Notes: generated from the sequence alone by a model not told the origin. A stretch of 64,000 bases of DNA from Pseudomonas sp. RIT-PI-S (GCF_025642975.1 NZ_JANZKJ010000020.1:1-64000); one strand, 5' to 3'. Numbered from the stretch's first letter, positions 1 through 8,794 are shown. Made by a program: numbers and translations.

Positions 1-675
1 CCCCGCAAATATCTCCCGCATTGCCGGGTGATCACCGACCGAAATCACCATCTGCCCCTGAATCGAGCGCGCTAGCTCAGCCATCGCTTCATACTCCTCG
101 AACGCAAACGCTCCCGCCCCATACCCAGCCGTTGCCCAATACGGCGGGTCCAGATAGAACAACGTGTGCTCCCGGTCATACCGCCGGATGCATTCCTTCC
201 AATCCAGATGCTCCACGGTGGCCCTGGCCAACCGCAGGTGCGCCTCGCTGAGCTTCTCCTCCAGGCGCAGCAGGTTCAGTTTCGGCGCCGTAGTGGTCGA
301 TGTACCAAACGTGCGCCCTGTGGGCTTGGCCCCAAAGCACAGCTGCTGCAGATAGAAAAACCGTGCGGCTCGTTGGATATCCGTGAGCGTCGCCGGCGCT
401 TGCAGCTTGGCCCAGTCGAACATGGTGCGGCTCACCAACGCCCATTTGAACTGGCGGACGAACTCCTCCAGGTGGTTGGCGATCACCCGGTACAGATTCA
501 CCACTTCGCCGTCCAGGTCGTTGATCACTTCCACACGGCTGGGCTCTTTCATGAAGAACAGCGCCGCGCCACCGCAGAAGGGTTCCACATAGCAGTCGTG
601 TTCAGGAAATTCAGGGAGGATATGTTTTGCCATGCGGCGCTTGCCGCCCATCCAGGACATTATCGGTAACGTCAT
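1..675 (-). CDS. DNA adenine N6-methyltransferase, Dam family (C-terminus cut by window edge)
   Basis: It is predicted to methylate adenine in phage and host DNA, probably protecting the phage from restriction. The visible 225 residues run from an early Gly-rich segment (EPFCGG, residues 31-36, the cofactor-binding motif I region) to DPPYW (residues 176-180), the catalytic motif IV of D12-class methylases. The start at 675 is preferred over the ATG at 681 because AAGGA sits 5 nt upstream of 675 but runs directly into the ATG at 681. It lies 34 nt downstream of the portal gene on the same strand, so it is probably transcribed with the terminase/portal genes. There is no stop before the window edge. 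Confidence 0.9.
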   Translation of the reverse strand, partial: MTLPIMSWMGGKRRMAKHILPEFPEHDCYVEPFCGGAALFFMKEPSRVEVINDLDGEVVNLYRVIANHLEEFVRQFKWALVSRTMFDWAKLQAPATLTDIQRAARFFYLQQLCFGAKPTGRTFGTSTTTAPKLNLLRLEEKLSEAHLRLARATVEHLDWKECIRRYDREHTLFYLDPPYWATAGYGAGAFAFEEYEAMAELARSIQGQMVISVGDHPAMREIFAG

Positions 676-709
676 TGGCATCCTTCTTTGGCCGTTGACC
701 AGGGGGTAT

Positions 710-1729
710 TCAGCCAGCTGCAGGGCCGGCACGTTGGCCAGGCTCGGCAGCGGCAAAACGCACCACCTCCTCGCCCAGGTGTTCGTTTATCTGCTGCAAG
801 CGCGCCTGGATCGGTGCGAGTTCGTTTTCCAGCCACGCCTCGGTGGCATCCTTGATCGAGCCGAAGCCGCCGGCGTTCTGCGGCACAATGCCCATCAGCT
901 GCGGCGGTATGCGCAGCGCGGCCAGCACGTCATCGCGGCTCACGTTCTTGATCGAGCTAAATTCATCCTTTGCGGCTACCTCGCTCACCGGAATCACCTG
1001 AATGCCGTCCTTCTTCCCACCCGGCGCATACACGAACAGGTTCCTGAAATTGCCCGGCCCCTTGGCCGACTTCAGCGCGGTGCGGATACCCTCCACGTCC
1101 ACCTCGTTATTGGCCGTGTCCGTCAGGTAGAGGATGAAGCCGGCATGGCTGCCGTTGTTGTAGTACTTGCGCCGGAACAAGGTGGCGGACTCGTTCAGCA
1201 ACGCGCTCTGCAGCGCCGGCAGCCACTCGGGTAGCCCATACACTTCCTGGCTGATGTCCGCCTCACGGATGTGGCAGATGGCGCCGGGTTCGAACGCAAG
1301 CTCATCCTGCCAACCGCGCACTTGGAAGAAGCTGTCCGCGCCCTCGCCGCGCCGCATGTACTTGGCGAGCGTGGGCTGCAGGCTGATCAGCCCACCCAGG
1401 CGGGAGAGGCGCTTTTCGAGGTAGGCATTGCCCGACCACAGCCAGTCCAGGGCGAACTGCTCGAACCCCGCACGGCTGAGCAGCCGATGGGGAATGAAGG
1501 TGCGTGCCAGGGCGTTGCGCTTGAAGTTCAGGCCAGACCGAAGGAACACGCTGGCGCCCGTTGCCCGGGCCAGCCCCTCCAGGGCCACCGGCGGCTCATA
1601 CCAACGCCCGTTGAACCAACACTCGCAGCAGTCCAGCACTTCGCGCCCATCCAGCACCGGCACCGGTTCACCGAACGTAAAGGCTTCAACGCGGGCGCCC
1701 GGTGCGGTGGCCAACTCGGAAGTGGTCAT
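710..1729 (-). CDS. Q: Phage portal protein (P2 gpQ family)
   Basis: It forms the dodecameric portal ring at the capsid vertex through which DNA is packaged. The 339-residue product matches the usual length of P2 gpQ (about 344) and carries the family's N-terminal FTFGEPVPVLDGREVL-type region and a conserved IPPQLMGIVP segment. The open frame extends upstream to 1810, but the ATG at 1729 is chosen. It is preceded by GGAGA about 7 nt away and overlaps the terminase stop codon as TGATG, typical of translational coupling. It is co-directional with the terminase and followed by the methylase gene. Confidence 0.95.
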   Translation of the reverse strand: MTTSELATAPGARVEAFTFGEPVPVLDGREVLDCCECWFNGRWYEPPVALEGLARATGASVFLRSGLNFKRNALARTFIPHRLLSRAGFEQFALDWLWSGNAYLEKRLSRLGGLISLQPTLAKYMRRGEGADSFFQVRGWQDELAFEPGAICHIREADISQEVYGLPEWLPALQSALLNESATLFRRKYYNNGSHAGFILYLTDTANNEVDVEGIRTALKSAKGPGNFRNLFVYAPGGKKDGIQVIPVSEVAAKDEFSSIKNVSRDDVLAALRIPPQLMGIVPQNAGGFGSIKDATEAWLENELAPIQARLQQINEHLGEEVVRFAAAEPGQRAGPAAG

Positions 1730-3501
1730 CAGTAAATCTCCATAAAGCCAGTATTCACCCCCGTCTGCCCCTCCAGCGGCTCGTTGTGCAGCGCGTGGAA
1801 CAGCGCCCACGCCAAGTCCGCGTGCCCAGTCGAATCCGTCCTCCCCGCCGTATACGTAAACTGCCGCCCACTCGCCGTGACTGTCTTACGGATCGCCATC
1901 AGCGCCTGGGCAAAATCCGTCCACCCGGCATCGAACTCCAGCCGCCCTTTGTGGATCACGTCCCACGCCTTCAGCACCAGCCGGGTCTTCACCTCAGGGG
2001 AGTAGCTGAAGGTCACCAGCCCAGGAAAGAACTGGCGCACCAGTTGCGCCACGCCTGCGCCCATGCCGGTGACATCGATGCCGATGTAGGTCACCCAATA
2101 GCGCCGCGTCACCTGGCGAATCGCCTCAGCCTGGGCGGCGAAGTCCATGCCCCGGAACTGGTGACGCTCAAGCACGCGGAATTTGCCACCAGGCACCAAC
2201 GGCGGCGCGACCACCACCAAGCCAGCGGTGTCTCCGGTTTCGGCGGGGTCGTAGCCCACCCACACAGCGCGATTAGCAAGGGGCCGGGCTGCGAAGGGCT
2301 TATAGTCGTCCGCCCAGGCCTCCCAACTGTCGACCATGCACCGCTGCAACACCGTCAGCGGAAAAATGCTCGCGCCGTCATCGACGAACTGGCACATCAG
2401 CAAGTTGGCGAAGGCCTCGGCGTCGTACTCCAGCCTCAACTCTTCAAGGTCGAACAGGTGGCAGCCGCGGCCTTCGGCATCGAGGATGGTGACGATCTGC
2501 CGCCAGATGCGGTCCTCGCACAGCCGGCCGCCTTGGAGGGCGTCGTGGCCGACGTCGATGCTGAGCCGCTGCGCCGCTGGCTTGCCCTTGTTGAAGCGCT
2601 CGCCCGTCCAGAAGCTGTACGCCTCATGGGCCATGCTCGAAGGCGTGGAGAAGTAAGTGCGGCGGTAGCGCTTCTGCATGGCCATGCCGCTGGCCACCTT
2701 GTTCAGCTCGTTGAACTTGAAGGTCCAGAAGAATTCATCGAAATAGAAATTGCCGTGGTAGCCCTGGGCGGTGCGGGCGTTGGTGCCAAGAAAATGCAGC
2801 TCGGCGCCGTTGGCGAGGATGATCGGATCGCCGGTCACCTCCACGCCACACACCTCGCGAGCAAACGCCTGGATGTACGCTTTGAAGATGTGCGCCTGGC
2901 TCTTCGAGGCCGACAGGAAGATCTGGTTACGCCCGGTCGTCAACGCGTCTATCAGCGCCTCGCGAGCGAAGTAGAAGGTCGCACCGATTTGTCGGCTTTT
3001 GAGAATCGCCCGGGTGCGCTGATTACCGGCGCGGTACCAGTCCCGCTGGTAATCGAAGCACTGATCCAAGAACGCCGACGTTAGCTGCTCGACCTGGTCC
3101 TCGCTGAATTCATTGCGAGCGGGCTTCTTCTTCGGGCCGGCGTTGCGCTTGGCCAACTCCGGGTTCAGGTCCGTTTCGGTGCCGCCGCCCTGATAGCGCT
3201 GAATGCGCGCCTGGCGCTCCAGTTGGCGGTGCAGCAGGTCGATCTCCTTGAAATCGCCCCCGGTCTTGCCCTCCTTGAGAATCAGCTGCACCAGCCGCGC
3301 TTCCAGGGCGCCGCCGATGCGCTCCACGTTATCGGCCCGGTCCCATCCATCCCGGGTTTTCCAGGCGTGCACGGTTTTTTCGTTCAGCCCCAGCAGCTCG
3401 GCGATGGCGCACACCCGCAGGCCACTCCAATACAGGAATTTGGCCTGGCGGCGGTCGTCGCGAGCAGGTGGTGGTGTAAGGGCTTGAGCGAGGGCTGTCA
3501 T
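1729..3501 (-). CDS. P: Terminase large ATPase subunit (P2 gpP family)
   Basis: This is the packaging motor ATPase and nuclease that loads DNA into procapsids through the portal. At 590 residues it has the length of P2 gpP. It has an N-terminal helix-turn-helix (about residues 20-55, with WKTRDGWD), a Walker-A-like KSRQIGAT (168-175) and a Walker B in NFYFDEFFW with D255 and E256. The C-terminal nuclease region follows. It is divergent from scaffold gene O across a 138-bp region expected to hold the late promoters, and translationally coupled to the portal gene. Confidence 0.96.
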   Translation of the reverse strand: MTALAQALTPPPARDDRRQAKFLYWSGLRVCAIAELLGLNEKTVHAWKTRDGWDRADNVERIGGALEARLVQLILKEGKTGGDFKEIDLLHRQLERQARIQRYQGGGTETDLNPELAKRNAGPKKKPARNEFSEDQVEQLTSAFLDQCFDYQRDWYRAGNQRTRAILKSRQIGATFYFAREALIDALTTGRNQIFLSASKSQAHIFKAYIQAFAREVCGVEVTGDPIILANGAELHFLGTNARTAQGYHGNFYFDEFFWTFKFNELNKVASGMAMQKRYRRTYFSTPSSMAHEAYSFWTGERFNKGKPAAQRLSIDVGHDALQGGRLCEDRIWRQIVTILDAEGRGCHLFDLEELRLEYDAEAFANLLMCQFVDDGASIFPLTVLQRCMVDSWEAWADDYKPFAARPLANRAVWVGYDPAETGDTAGLVVVAPPLVPGGKFRVLERHQFRGMDFAAQAEAIRQVTRRYWVTYIGIDVTGMGAGVAQLVRQFFPGLVTFSYSPEVKTRLVLKAWDVIHKGRLEFDAGWTDFAQALMAIRKTVTASGRQFTYTAGRTDSTGHADLAWALFHALHNEPLEGQTGVNTGFMEIY

Positions 3502-3549
3502 GGCGGCGATGCTGCCGCCCCGCGCACGCGAACGCGTAGCGCCGGCCGT

Positions 3550-3568
3550 TGTGCATCACCTCGATACA
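3550..3568. promoter_or_regulatory. Candidate Ogr-type activator half-site pair, TGT-N13-ACA
   Basis: TGT (3550-3552) and ACA (3566-3568) flank 13 bases in the divergent region between terminase P and scaffold O. P2-family Ogr activators bind TGT-N12-ACA near -55 of late promoters, so the spacing here is one base longer. An equally spaced site occurs at 17002-17020, at almost the same distance from its start codon (71 and 69 bases), which supports a real role. Two 3-base arms alone would be weak evidence. Confidence 0.35.
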
Positions 3569-3639
3569 GTTCCGGCCAATTGCTGTGACGCCGTGCCCTC
3601 ACGAACATGGCCCCAACACTGCGTTGAGGACGTGCCCTG

Positions 3640-4476
3640 ATGAAAAAATTCCGCTCCAGCTGGTTCCGCGTCGCTACCGCTGGCGCCACCACGGATGGCC
3701 GTGAGATCGATGCTGCCTGGATCACCGAGATGGCCAGCAGCTACAACCCGGCCGTGTATGGCGCCCGGGTGTGGATGGAGCACATTCGCGGCACCATCGC
3801 CGACAGCCCCTTCCGCGCCTACGGCGACGTGATCGCACTCAAGGCCGAAGACGTGGACGTCTCGCTCAACGGCCACACCGAAAAGCGCCTGGCCCTGTTC
3901 GCGCAAATCGAACCCACCGCCGACCTGGTCGCCATGAACAAAGCGCGGCAGAAGATCTACACCAGCATTGAGGTCAATCCTCAGTTCGCCGGTACCGGCA
4001 AGGCGTACCTCACCGGCCTGGGCATCACCGATAGCCCCGCCAGCCTGGGCACCGACGTGCTCGCCTTCGCTGCCAAACATCCGGACGCCAACCCGTACAA
4101 AGCCCGCAAGCAGCACCCGGAGAACCTGTTCAGCGTGGCGGAGGAAGTGGCGTTGGTCTTCGAAGAGATCGAGGACAAACCCTCGCCCGCCGCCGCGCTG
4201 CTCAGCCGTATCAGCGAGCTGTTCAAAACCCGGGACGCTAAAACCGACCAAGACCTTACCCAGTTTGGTGAAGCCGTCACCGCCCTGGCGGAGCACGTCA
4301 AAGCCCAAGACGACCAGTTTGCCGCCGAGCAGCAGGCAAGCCGGGAACAGCGCACCCAACTCCAGCAGTTGACGACCAACTTCAACGCACTCAAGCACCG
4401 CCTGGAAACCACCGAAACCCAGCCCCAACGCCCGCTGGTAAGTGGCGGCGGCGCGACCACCTTGACCGACTGCTGA
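3640..4476 (+). CDS. O: Capsid scaffolding protein/maturation protease (P2 gpO family)
   Basis: It scaffolds procapsid assembly and cleaves itself, the capsid protein and the portal. The 278-residue protein keeps a P2-type serine protease triad at matching positions: D19, H48 (in MEHIRG) and S109 (in YTSIEV). The C-terminal third, from about residue 200, is rich in Gln, Glu and Ala and looks like a coiled coil, as expected for the scaffolding portion. The major capsid gene follows 9 nt downstream, so the two are in one operon. Confidence 0.94.
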   Translation: MKKFRSSWFRVATAGATTDGREIDAAWITEMASSYNPAVYGARVWMEHIRGTIADSPFRAYGDVIALKAEDVDVSLNGHTEKRLALFAQIEPTADLVAMNKARQKIYTSIEVNPQFAGTGKAYLTGLGITDSPASLGTDVLAFAAKHPDANPYKARKQHPENLFSVAEEVALVFEEIEDKPSPAAALLSRISELFKTRDAKTDQDLTQFGEAVTALAEHVKAQDDQFAAEQQASREQRTQLQQLTTNFNALKHRLETTETQPQRPLVSGGGATTLTDC

Positions 4477-4485
4477 GAGCCTCCT

Positions 4486-5550
4486 ATGCGCAACGACACT
4501 CGCCTATGTTTCACCCAGTACCAGGACCAGTTGGCCAAACTCAGCCAGGTAGCCGACACCTCCGTGACCTTCGCCGTCGCCCCCACGGTGCAGCAGAAGC
4601 TCGAAGACCATATCCAAGAGTCCAGCGACTTCCTCAAGCGGATCAACATCATCGGCGTGGATGAACTGGCCGGGCAGAAGGTCGGGTTGGGCGTTAGCGG
4701 CACCATTGCCGGCCGTACCGACACTTCCGGCAACGGCGTACGCGTGCCACGCAATGTCGCCGCGCTCAGCGAGAAAGGCTACGAGTGCAAGCAGACCGAT
4801 TACGACACCGCGATTCCCTATGCCCTGCTCGACGCCTGGGCCAAGTTCAAGGACTTTCAGGTGCGCCTGCGTAACGCGATCATCAAGCGGCAAGCGCTGG
4901 ACCGCCTGGTGATTGGTTTCAACGGTAAGTCGGCGGCAGACACCACGAACCGCGAGCAAAACCCACTGCTTGAGGACGTGAACATCGGCTGGCTGCAGAA
5001 GTACCGCGTGCATGCGCCCGAGCGCGTGATGAAGGAAGGCAAAACCTCAGGCAAGGTGGTCATCGGCACCGGCCGAACGGCCGACTACAACAACTTGGAC
5101 GCCCTTGTGTACGACGCGGTCAGCAACTTGATCGACCCCTGGTATCGCCGCGACCCAGGCCTGGTTGTCATCCTTGGCCGCGAGCTGGTCCACGACAAGT
5201 ACTTCCCCCTGGTGAACCGTGAGCAGCCTGCCAGTGAAAAGCTGGCCACGGACCTGATCCTGGCGCAGAAGCGCATGGGCGGACTGCAGCCAGTGGAGGT
5301 GCCCTATTGCCCGCCAAAGGGGATGCTCATCACCTCCCTTGAGAACCTGTCTCTCTATTGGCAACTGGGCGGCCGTCGCCGCTACATGAAGGAGGCGCCC
5401 GAGAAAAATCGCATCGAAAACTACGAGTCGAGCAACGACGCTTACGTGGTCGAGGACTACGGTTTGGGCTGCCTGATCGAGAACATCACCCACGAAAGCG
5501 AAGCCGAGAACGATGGCGAAGGGGGCGAGGATGGCGAACAGCCCAGCTAA
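4486..5550 (+). CDS. N: Major capsid protein (P2 gpN family)
   Basis: This is the shell subunit of the icosahedral head, processed at its N-terminus by the gpO protease in P2. The product is 354 residues, like P2 gpN (357). Family-typical stretches include VDELAGQKVGLGVSG, IAGRTDTSG and an acidic C-terminal tail. It sits directly after the scaffold gene and overlaps the start of the small terminase gene by 20 nt. No lesion is visible. Confidence 0.96.
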   Translation: MRNDTRLCFTQYQDQLAKLSQVADTSVTFAVAPTVQQKLEDHIQESSDFLKRINIIGVDELAGQKVGLGVSGTIAGRTDTSGNGVRVPRNVAALSEKGYECKQTDYDTAIPYALLDAWAKFKDFQVRLRNAIIKRQALDRLVIGFNGKSAADTTNREQNPLLEDVNIGWLQKYRVHAPERVMKEGKTSGKVVIGTGRTADYNNLDALVYDAVSNLIDPWYRRDPGLVVILGRELVHDKYFPLVNREQPASEKLATDLILAQKRMGGLQPVEVPYCPPKGMLITSLENLSLYWQLGGRRRYMKEAPEKNRIENYESSNDAYVVEDYGLGCLIENITHESEAENDGEGGEDGEQPS

Positions 5551-6232
5551 GGCCCACTACCTGCGCGTCACTGCCGCCCAGGCCGCCGAGCAAGCAGCGC
5601 CCACCGCGAGCATGGCCGGGCTCACGGCCTATGAGCAACAGCTGAGCCAGCTGCACCAGGACCGCTTGCGCCTGAAAAACGTGCAGTCGAACACCGGCAA
5701 AGCCGAACTCAAGCGCCAGCTATTGCCCGCTTATGTGCCCTACGTGCAAGGCGTGCTCGCAGCCGGCCACGGCGCCCAGGATGAAGTGCTAACCACTGTG
5801 ATGCTATGGCGCATCGACGCCGGCGACCATGCCGGCGCGCTGGACATCGCCGCCTACGCGCTCAAGCACGGTTTGAAAATGCCCGACCGCTTTGCCCGGT
5901 CCACTGGCTGCCTGATCGCCGAAGAAATGGCCGAAACGGCGCTCAACGTCATGAAGGCTGGGGGCGAGCCGGACCGAGCCTTGCTGCAGCGCACTGCCGA
6001 ACTGACCGCCGAACAGGACATGCCAGACGAAGCCCGCGCCAAGCTCTACATGGCCCTCGGCCGGGCGACCTTGCTTGGCCTGACGGAAGCCGAACCCGGC
6101 CGCTCTGGCCAGGTACTTGCCGGCATTGAGCTGCTACGCCAGGCCGTGCGCCTGCACGACAAATGCGGCGTAAAGAAGGACCTTGAAGCGGCCGAGCGGC
6201 TGCTTAACAAACTCAAGCCTCACCAGGGCTGA
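5531..6232 (+). CDS. M: Terminase small (endonuclease) subunit (P2 gpM family)
   Basis: It recognises and cuts cos DNA together with gpP. The 233-residue product matches the size of P2 gpM (247) and is alanine-rich and helical. Position 5531 is preferred over the in-frame ATG at 5513 because the bases between them (GGGGGCGAGG) form a purine-rich ribosome site. Both starts lie inside the end of the capsid gene. The gene is in the head operon between N and L. Confidence 0.92.
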   Translation: MANSPAKAHYLRVTAAQAAEQAAPTASMAGLTAYEQQLSQLHQDRLRLKNVQSNTGKAELKRQLLPAYVPYVQGVLAAGHGAQDEVLTTVMLWRIDAGDHAGALDIAAYALKHGLKMPDRFARSTGCLIAEEMAETALNVMKAGGEPDRALLQRTAELTAEQDMPDEARAKLYMALGRATLLGLTEAEPGRSGQVLAGIELLRQAVRLHDKCGVKKDLEAAERLLNKLKPHQG

Positions 6233-6331
6233 CCCGAGCGTTCCCCGCGCACCCCGGCGGCCCGGAGTCGATTGGCAAGCCCTGTGCCTCGCCCTGACAC
6301 CCCGGCCACCGCCGAATCAAGGGAGAAAACC

Positions 6332-6793
6332 ATGAGCGGATTTATCGCTGGCGGCCCGGTTGCCAGCACCCCCCTCGATAACGACGGGTTCTGGCCAAAC
6401 ATCGATGCCGGCGCCGTTACTACCGTGCTGCGCCTGGACGGCAGCGTTCCCGTGGTGCGCCTGGAACAGGCTGTGCTCAACGCGATGCTCAGCCTGAACC
6501 GCGAACTGCGCGCCCTTAAAGCACGCTACCGCGCCGAGGGTTTCACCACCCTGGCCCAAGTGCCGGCTGAACAAGTAGGCGGCGAAAGCGAATGGCTGTT
6601 GCTGTATCGCCGCGCGGTGTATTGCGCCGCCGGTGCGGAGCTGTGCGAACGCTACCGCAGCTATGACAGCACCGGCGAGGGACACAACCGCGCCGACGTC
6701 CTGGCCCCGACCGTGGACGAGTACCGCCGCGACTACCGCTACGCTGTGCGCGACTTGCTTGGCAACGGGCACGCCACGGTAGAGCTCATCTGA
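6332..6793 (+). CDS. L: Head completion/stabilisation protein (P2 gpL family)
   Basis: It closes the filled head before tail joining. The product is 153 residues (P2 gpL 169). It begins MSGFIAGGP and contains the family's early hydrophilic segment with alternating Arg and Tyr (YRRDYRYAVRDLLG) near the C-terminus. The start is set by AAGGGAGA just upstream of the ATG; the open frame runs further 5' but without a ribosome site. The stop is followed immediately by the tail X gene. Confidence 0.93.
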   Translation: MSGFIAGGPVASTPLDNDGFWPNIDAGAVTTVLRLDGSVPVVRLEQAVLNAMLSLNRELRALKARYRAEGFTTLAQVPAEQVGGESEWLLLYRRAVYCAAGAELCERYRSYDSTGEGHNRADVLAPTVDEYRRDYRYAVRDLLGNGHATVELI

Positions 6794-7006
6794 ATGGCCC
6801 GGCAAGCCTTGGCCCAACAGGGCGATACCGTCGACGCCTTGTGCTGGCGCGCTTACGGCCGCACTGCCGGCATGGTCGAGCGCGTGCTCGAGGCCAACCC
6901 TGGGCTGGCCGACCACGGCGCAGTCCTGCCCCACGGCACGCCGGTGCAGTTGCCGGACGACGCCCCATTAGCTGAACGCAAGGAGCACATCCAGCTATGG
7001 ACCTGA
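6794..7006 (+). CDS. X: Tail protein X (P2 gpX family, LysM-like)
   Basis: This small tail protein is needed for tail assembly in P2 and resembles LysM-like modules. The product has 70 residues (P2 gpX 67), with the conserved pattern QGDTVDALCWRAYGR followed by VLEANPGLA and a closing LPHGTPVQLP. It starts directly after the L stop codon and overlaps the possible upstream start of the holin by 10 nt. Confidence 0.93.
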   Translation: MARQALAQQGDTVDALCWRAYGRTAGMVERVLEANPGLADHGAVLPHGTPVQLPDDAPLAERKEHIQLWT

Positions 7007-7032
7007 ACCCCCCTCCTAAAAGGACCCCCACC

Positions 7033-7347
7033 ATGCCGGACAAACCGGAAACCTGGGCCTGGCTCTCGGCCTGGCTGCAACAGCACTGGCCGCCCGTGTA
7101 CGCCGGCCTACTCGCCGGCGTGATCGCGGGCCTACGTGTGATCTACGGCGGCGGCACCTGGCGCCGCGTAATACTCGAAGCTCTGCTGTGCGGCGCCTTG
7201 GCCCTGGCGGGCAGTTCCGGTCTGGAAATGCTCGGCATCGCCAATAGCGCCGGGCCGTTCTTCGGCGGGGTCATCGGCCTGCTGGGCGTTGAGGCGGCCC
7301 GCGTGTTGGCACTGCGGTTATTCGCCGGCAAAGCAGTCCAGCTATGA
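7033..7347 (+). CDS. Holin-like membrane protein (P2 Y position)
   Basis: It is predicted to permeabilise the inner membrane at the end of the lytic cycle. The 104-residue protein has about three hydrophobic segments (around residues 22-40, 45-66 and 70-95), with the tract GGVIGLLGVEAARVLAL in the third. The ATG at 7033 has AAGGA 8 nt upstream. An upstream in-frame ATG at 6997, preceded by AAGGAG 11 nt away, would add 12 residues including Lys-Arg, which is the arrangement of dual-start holin/antiholin genes. The next gene starts inside its stop codon. The exact holin family is inferred. Confidence 0.8.
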   Translation: MPDKPETWAWLSAWLQQHWPPVYAGLLAGVIAGLRVIYGGGTWRRVILEALLCGALALAGSSGLEMLGIANSAGPFFGGVIGLLGVEAARVLALRLFAGKAVQL

Positions 7348-7766
7348 CCCAGTTGCGCCAAGGCGTCTTCGGCCTGGCACTGTTGTTCGCGCTTGGCCTG
7401 TTACTGCGGCTCAACGCCCTGGAGCGGAGCGCGGCCGAGGCCCGAATCCAACGTGCGGATGAAGCCCGCTCGCGCAACGACGCCGTGTTGAACGACCTCC
7501 GCCATACCCTGCACGCCGAGCGTGAAGCCCAAGCTCGGTTACGCGAGCAATACGACCAGCTCACCGCGCTCGCGGCGCAACGCAAACGCCTCATCGAGGA
7601 CCTCAAACGTGAAAACACCGACCTGGCCAATTGGGCTGGCCGGCCTCTGCCTGACCTTGCTCGCCGGCTGCACCAGCACCCTGCCCTCACCGGCGCCGCT
7701 GCCTACCGTGAGTGGCTGTCCAGCCGTGGCGAGATGCACCTTGAGCGCAAGCCAGCCGCAAAATAA
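7344..7766 (+). CDS. lysB: Inner-membrane spanin / lysis regulator (LysB, Rz-like)
   Basis: It is predicted to be the inner-membrane half of a spanin that fuses inner and outer membranes during lysis. The 140-residue product has one N-terminal signal anchor (about residues 9-24, LALLFALGLLLRL). A long Arg/Glu/Gln-rich coiled coil follows to about residue 95, then a short globular tail. It overlaps the holin stop by 4 nt (ATGA), and its 3' half encloses the start of the outer-membrane partner in another frame. This nesting is typical of Rz/Rz1 and LysB/LysC. No endolysin gene lies between the holin and this gene. Confidence 0.85.
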   Translation: MTQLRQGVFGLALLFALGLLLRLNALERSAAEARIQRADEARSRNDAVLNDLRHTLHAEREAQARLREQYDQLTALAAQRKRLIEDLKRENTDLANWAGRPLPDLARRLHQHPALTGAAAYREWLSSRGEMHLERKPAAK

Positions 7767-7866
7767 TGGCGACCTGCAGGCCGCGCTTGATGCAGCAGAG
7801 GCGGACTGGGCTCGCTGTGCCGCGCAGGTGGACATCATCGCCGACCACCAGGAGCGCGCCCCATGA
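7609..7866 (+). CDS. lysC: Outer-membrane spanin lipoprotein (LysC, Rz1-like)
   Basis: It is predicted to be the outer-membrane lipoprotein half of the spanin. A GTG at 7609 is preceded by GAGGA and gives 85 residues with a hydrophobic signal ending in the lipobox LLAGC (Cys at residue 18). A short Pro-rich stretch (TSTLPSPAPLP) and a helical tail follow. It overlaps lysB by 158 nt in a different frame. Its stop overlaps the start of gene R (ATGA). The open frame runs further 5' to 7522, but only the GTG start places the signal sequence at the N-terminus. Confidence 0.85.
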   Translation: MKTPTWPIGLAGLCLTLLAGCTSTLPSPAPLPTVSGCPAVARCTLSASQPQNNGDLQAALDAAEADWARCAAQVDIIADHQERAP

Positions 7867-8345
7867 ACAAACCCGACGCCTTGCGCCAGCAGTTGCTCGC
7901 CAATGTGGCGGAACTGCGCAACAGCCCAGACCGGCTAATGATCTTCATCGACAACGGCACCATCCGCAGCACCGCTGCCCACGGTCTGTCCTTCGAATAC
8001 GCCTACACATTGAACGTGATCCTCACGGATTACGCCGGCCACCCCGACGCGGTCGCCATACCCTTACTCGCCTGGCTGGGTCAGCACCAACGTGAGTTGC
8101 TCCACGACCTCGAAAAAGCCCGGGAAGCCATCACGTTCGAGGCCGACCTGTTGGACAACAGCAAGGTGGACTTGGCCATTAAGCTCCCGCTGACCGAGCG
8201 AGTGATTGTCAAAACCGAGGAGGATGGCTCGCTGAGGGTTGTTCACCCGCCCGAGCCGCCGCTGGACGACTATTGCATGCCAGACGAGGGCGTGATCATT
8301 CGTAGCAGCAGCGGTGAAGAACTGGGCCGCTGGAGTAACCCATGA
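7863..8345 (+). CDS. R: Tail completion protein (P2 gpR family)
   Basis: In P2, gpR is required for tail completion and head-tail joining. This 160-residue protein is close to the family size (155) and has the characteristic early pattern MNKPDALRQQL and an acidic C-terminus. It overlaps lysC at its start and gene S at its end, each by 4 nt, so it is embedded in a tightly coupled operon. Confidence 0.92.
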   Translation: MNKPDALRQQLLANVAELRNSPDRLMIFIDNGTIRSTAAHGLSFEYAYTLNVILTDYAGHPDAVAIPLLAWLGQHQRELLHDLEKAREAITFEADLLDNSKVDLAIKLPLTERVIVKTEEDGSLRVVHPPEPPLDDYCMPDEGVIIRSSSGEELGRWSNP

Positions 8346-8794
8346 CTCTGCACGCCCTGGAAGACTGGGCCGACACCCTCCTCGCGCGGCTCGAACCCTC
8401 CGCACGCCGGCAACTGCTCACTCGCCTGGCCCAAGACCTGCGCCGTAGCCAGCAACAACGTATCCAGGCCCAGCGCAACCCAGATGGCAGCCGCTATGAG
8501 AAGCGAAAGCCTAAGCAGCGCTTACGCAAGCGCCATGGGCAGGTCAAGCGGCGTATGTTCACCAAGCTGCGCCTGGCCCGGCATCTCAAGATGAGCACCA
8601 GCAATACGGGGCTCAGCGTTGGATTTAGTGGGCGGGCGTCGCGGATCGCGTGGGTGCATCAGCGTGGTAAACTTGATAGGCCTGGGGCGGGCCAAGCCGC
8701 GGTGCCCTACCCCTCCCGCCAGTTGCTCGGATTGACCCGCGAAGAGCTGGCTTGGATACACGACGCACTGCTGGAGCACCTGAGCCCTCACTGA
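8342..8794 (+). CDS. S: Tail completion/virion morphogenesis protein (P2 gpS family)
   Basis: It acts with gpR in tail completion. The 150-residue product matches P2 gpS in length. It has a strongly basic middle (about residues 38-75, rich in Arg, Lys and Gln) and a conserved FSGRASRIAWVHQ segment. It is the last gene before the cargo island; in P2 the V gene follows almost at once, here it is 3.4 kb away. Confidence 0.92.
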   Translation: MTLHALEDWADTLLARLEPSARRQLLTRLAQDLRRSQQQRIQAQRNPDGSRYEKRKPKQRLRKRHGQVKRRMFTKLRLARHLKMSTSNTGLSVGFSGRASRIAWVHQRGKLDRPGAGQAAVPYPSRQLLGLTREELAWIHDALLEHLSPH

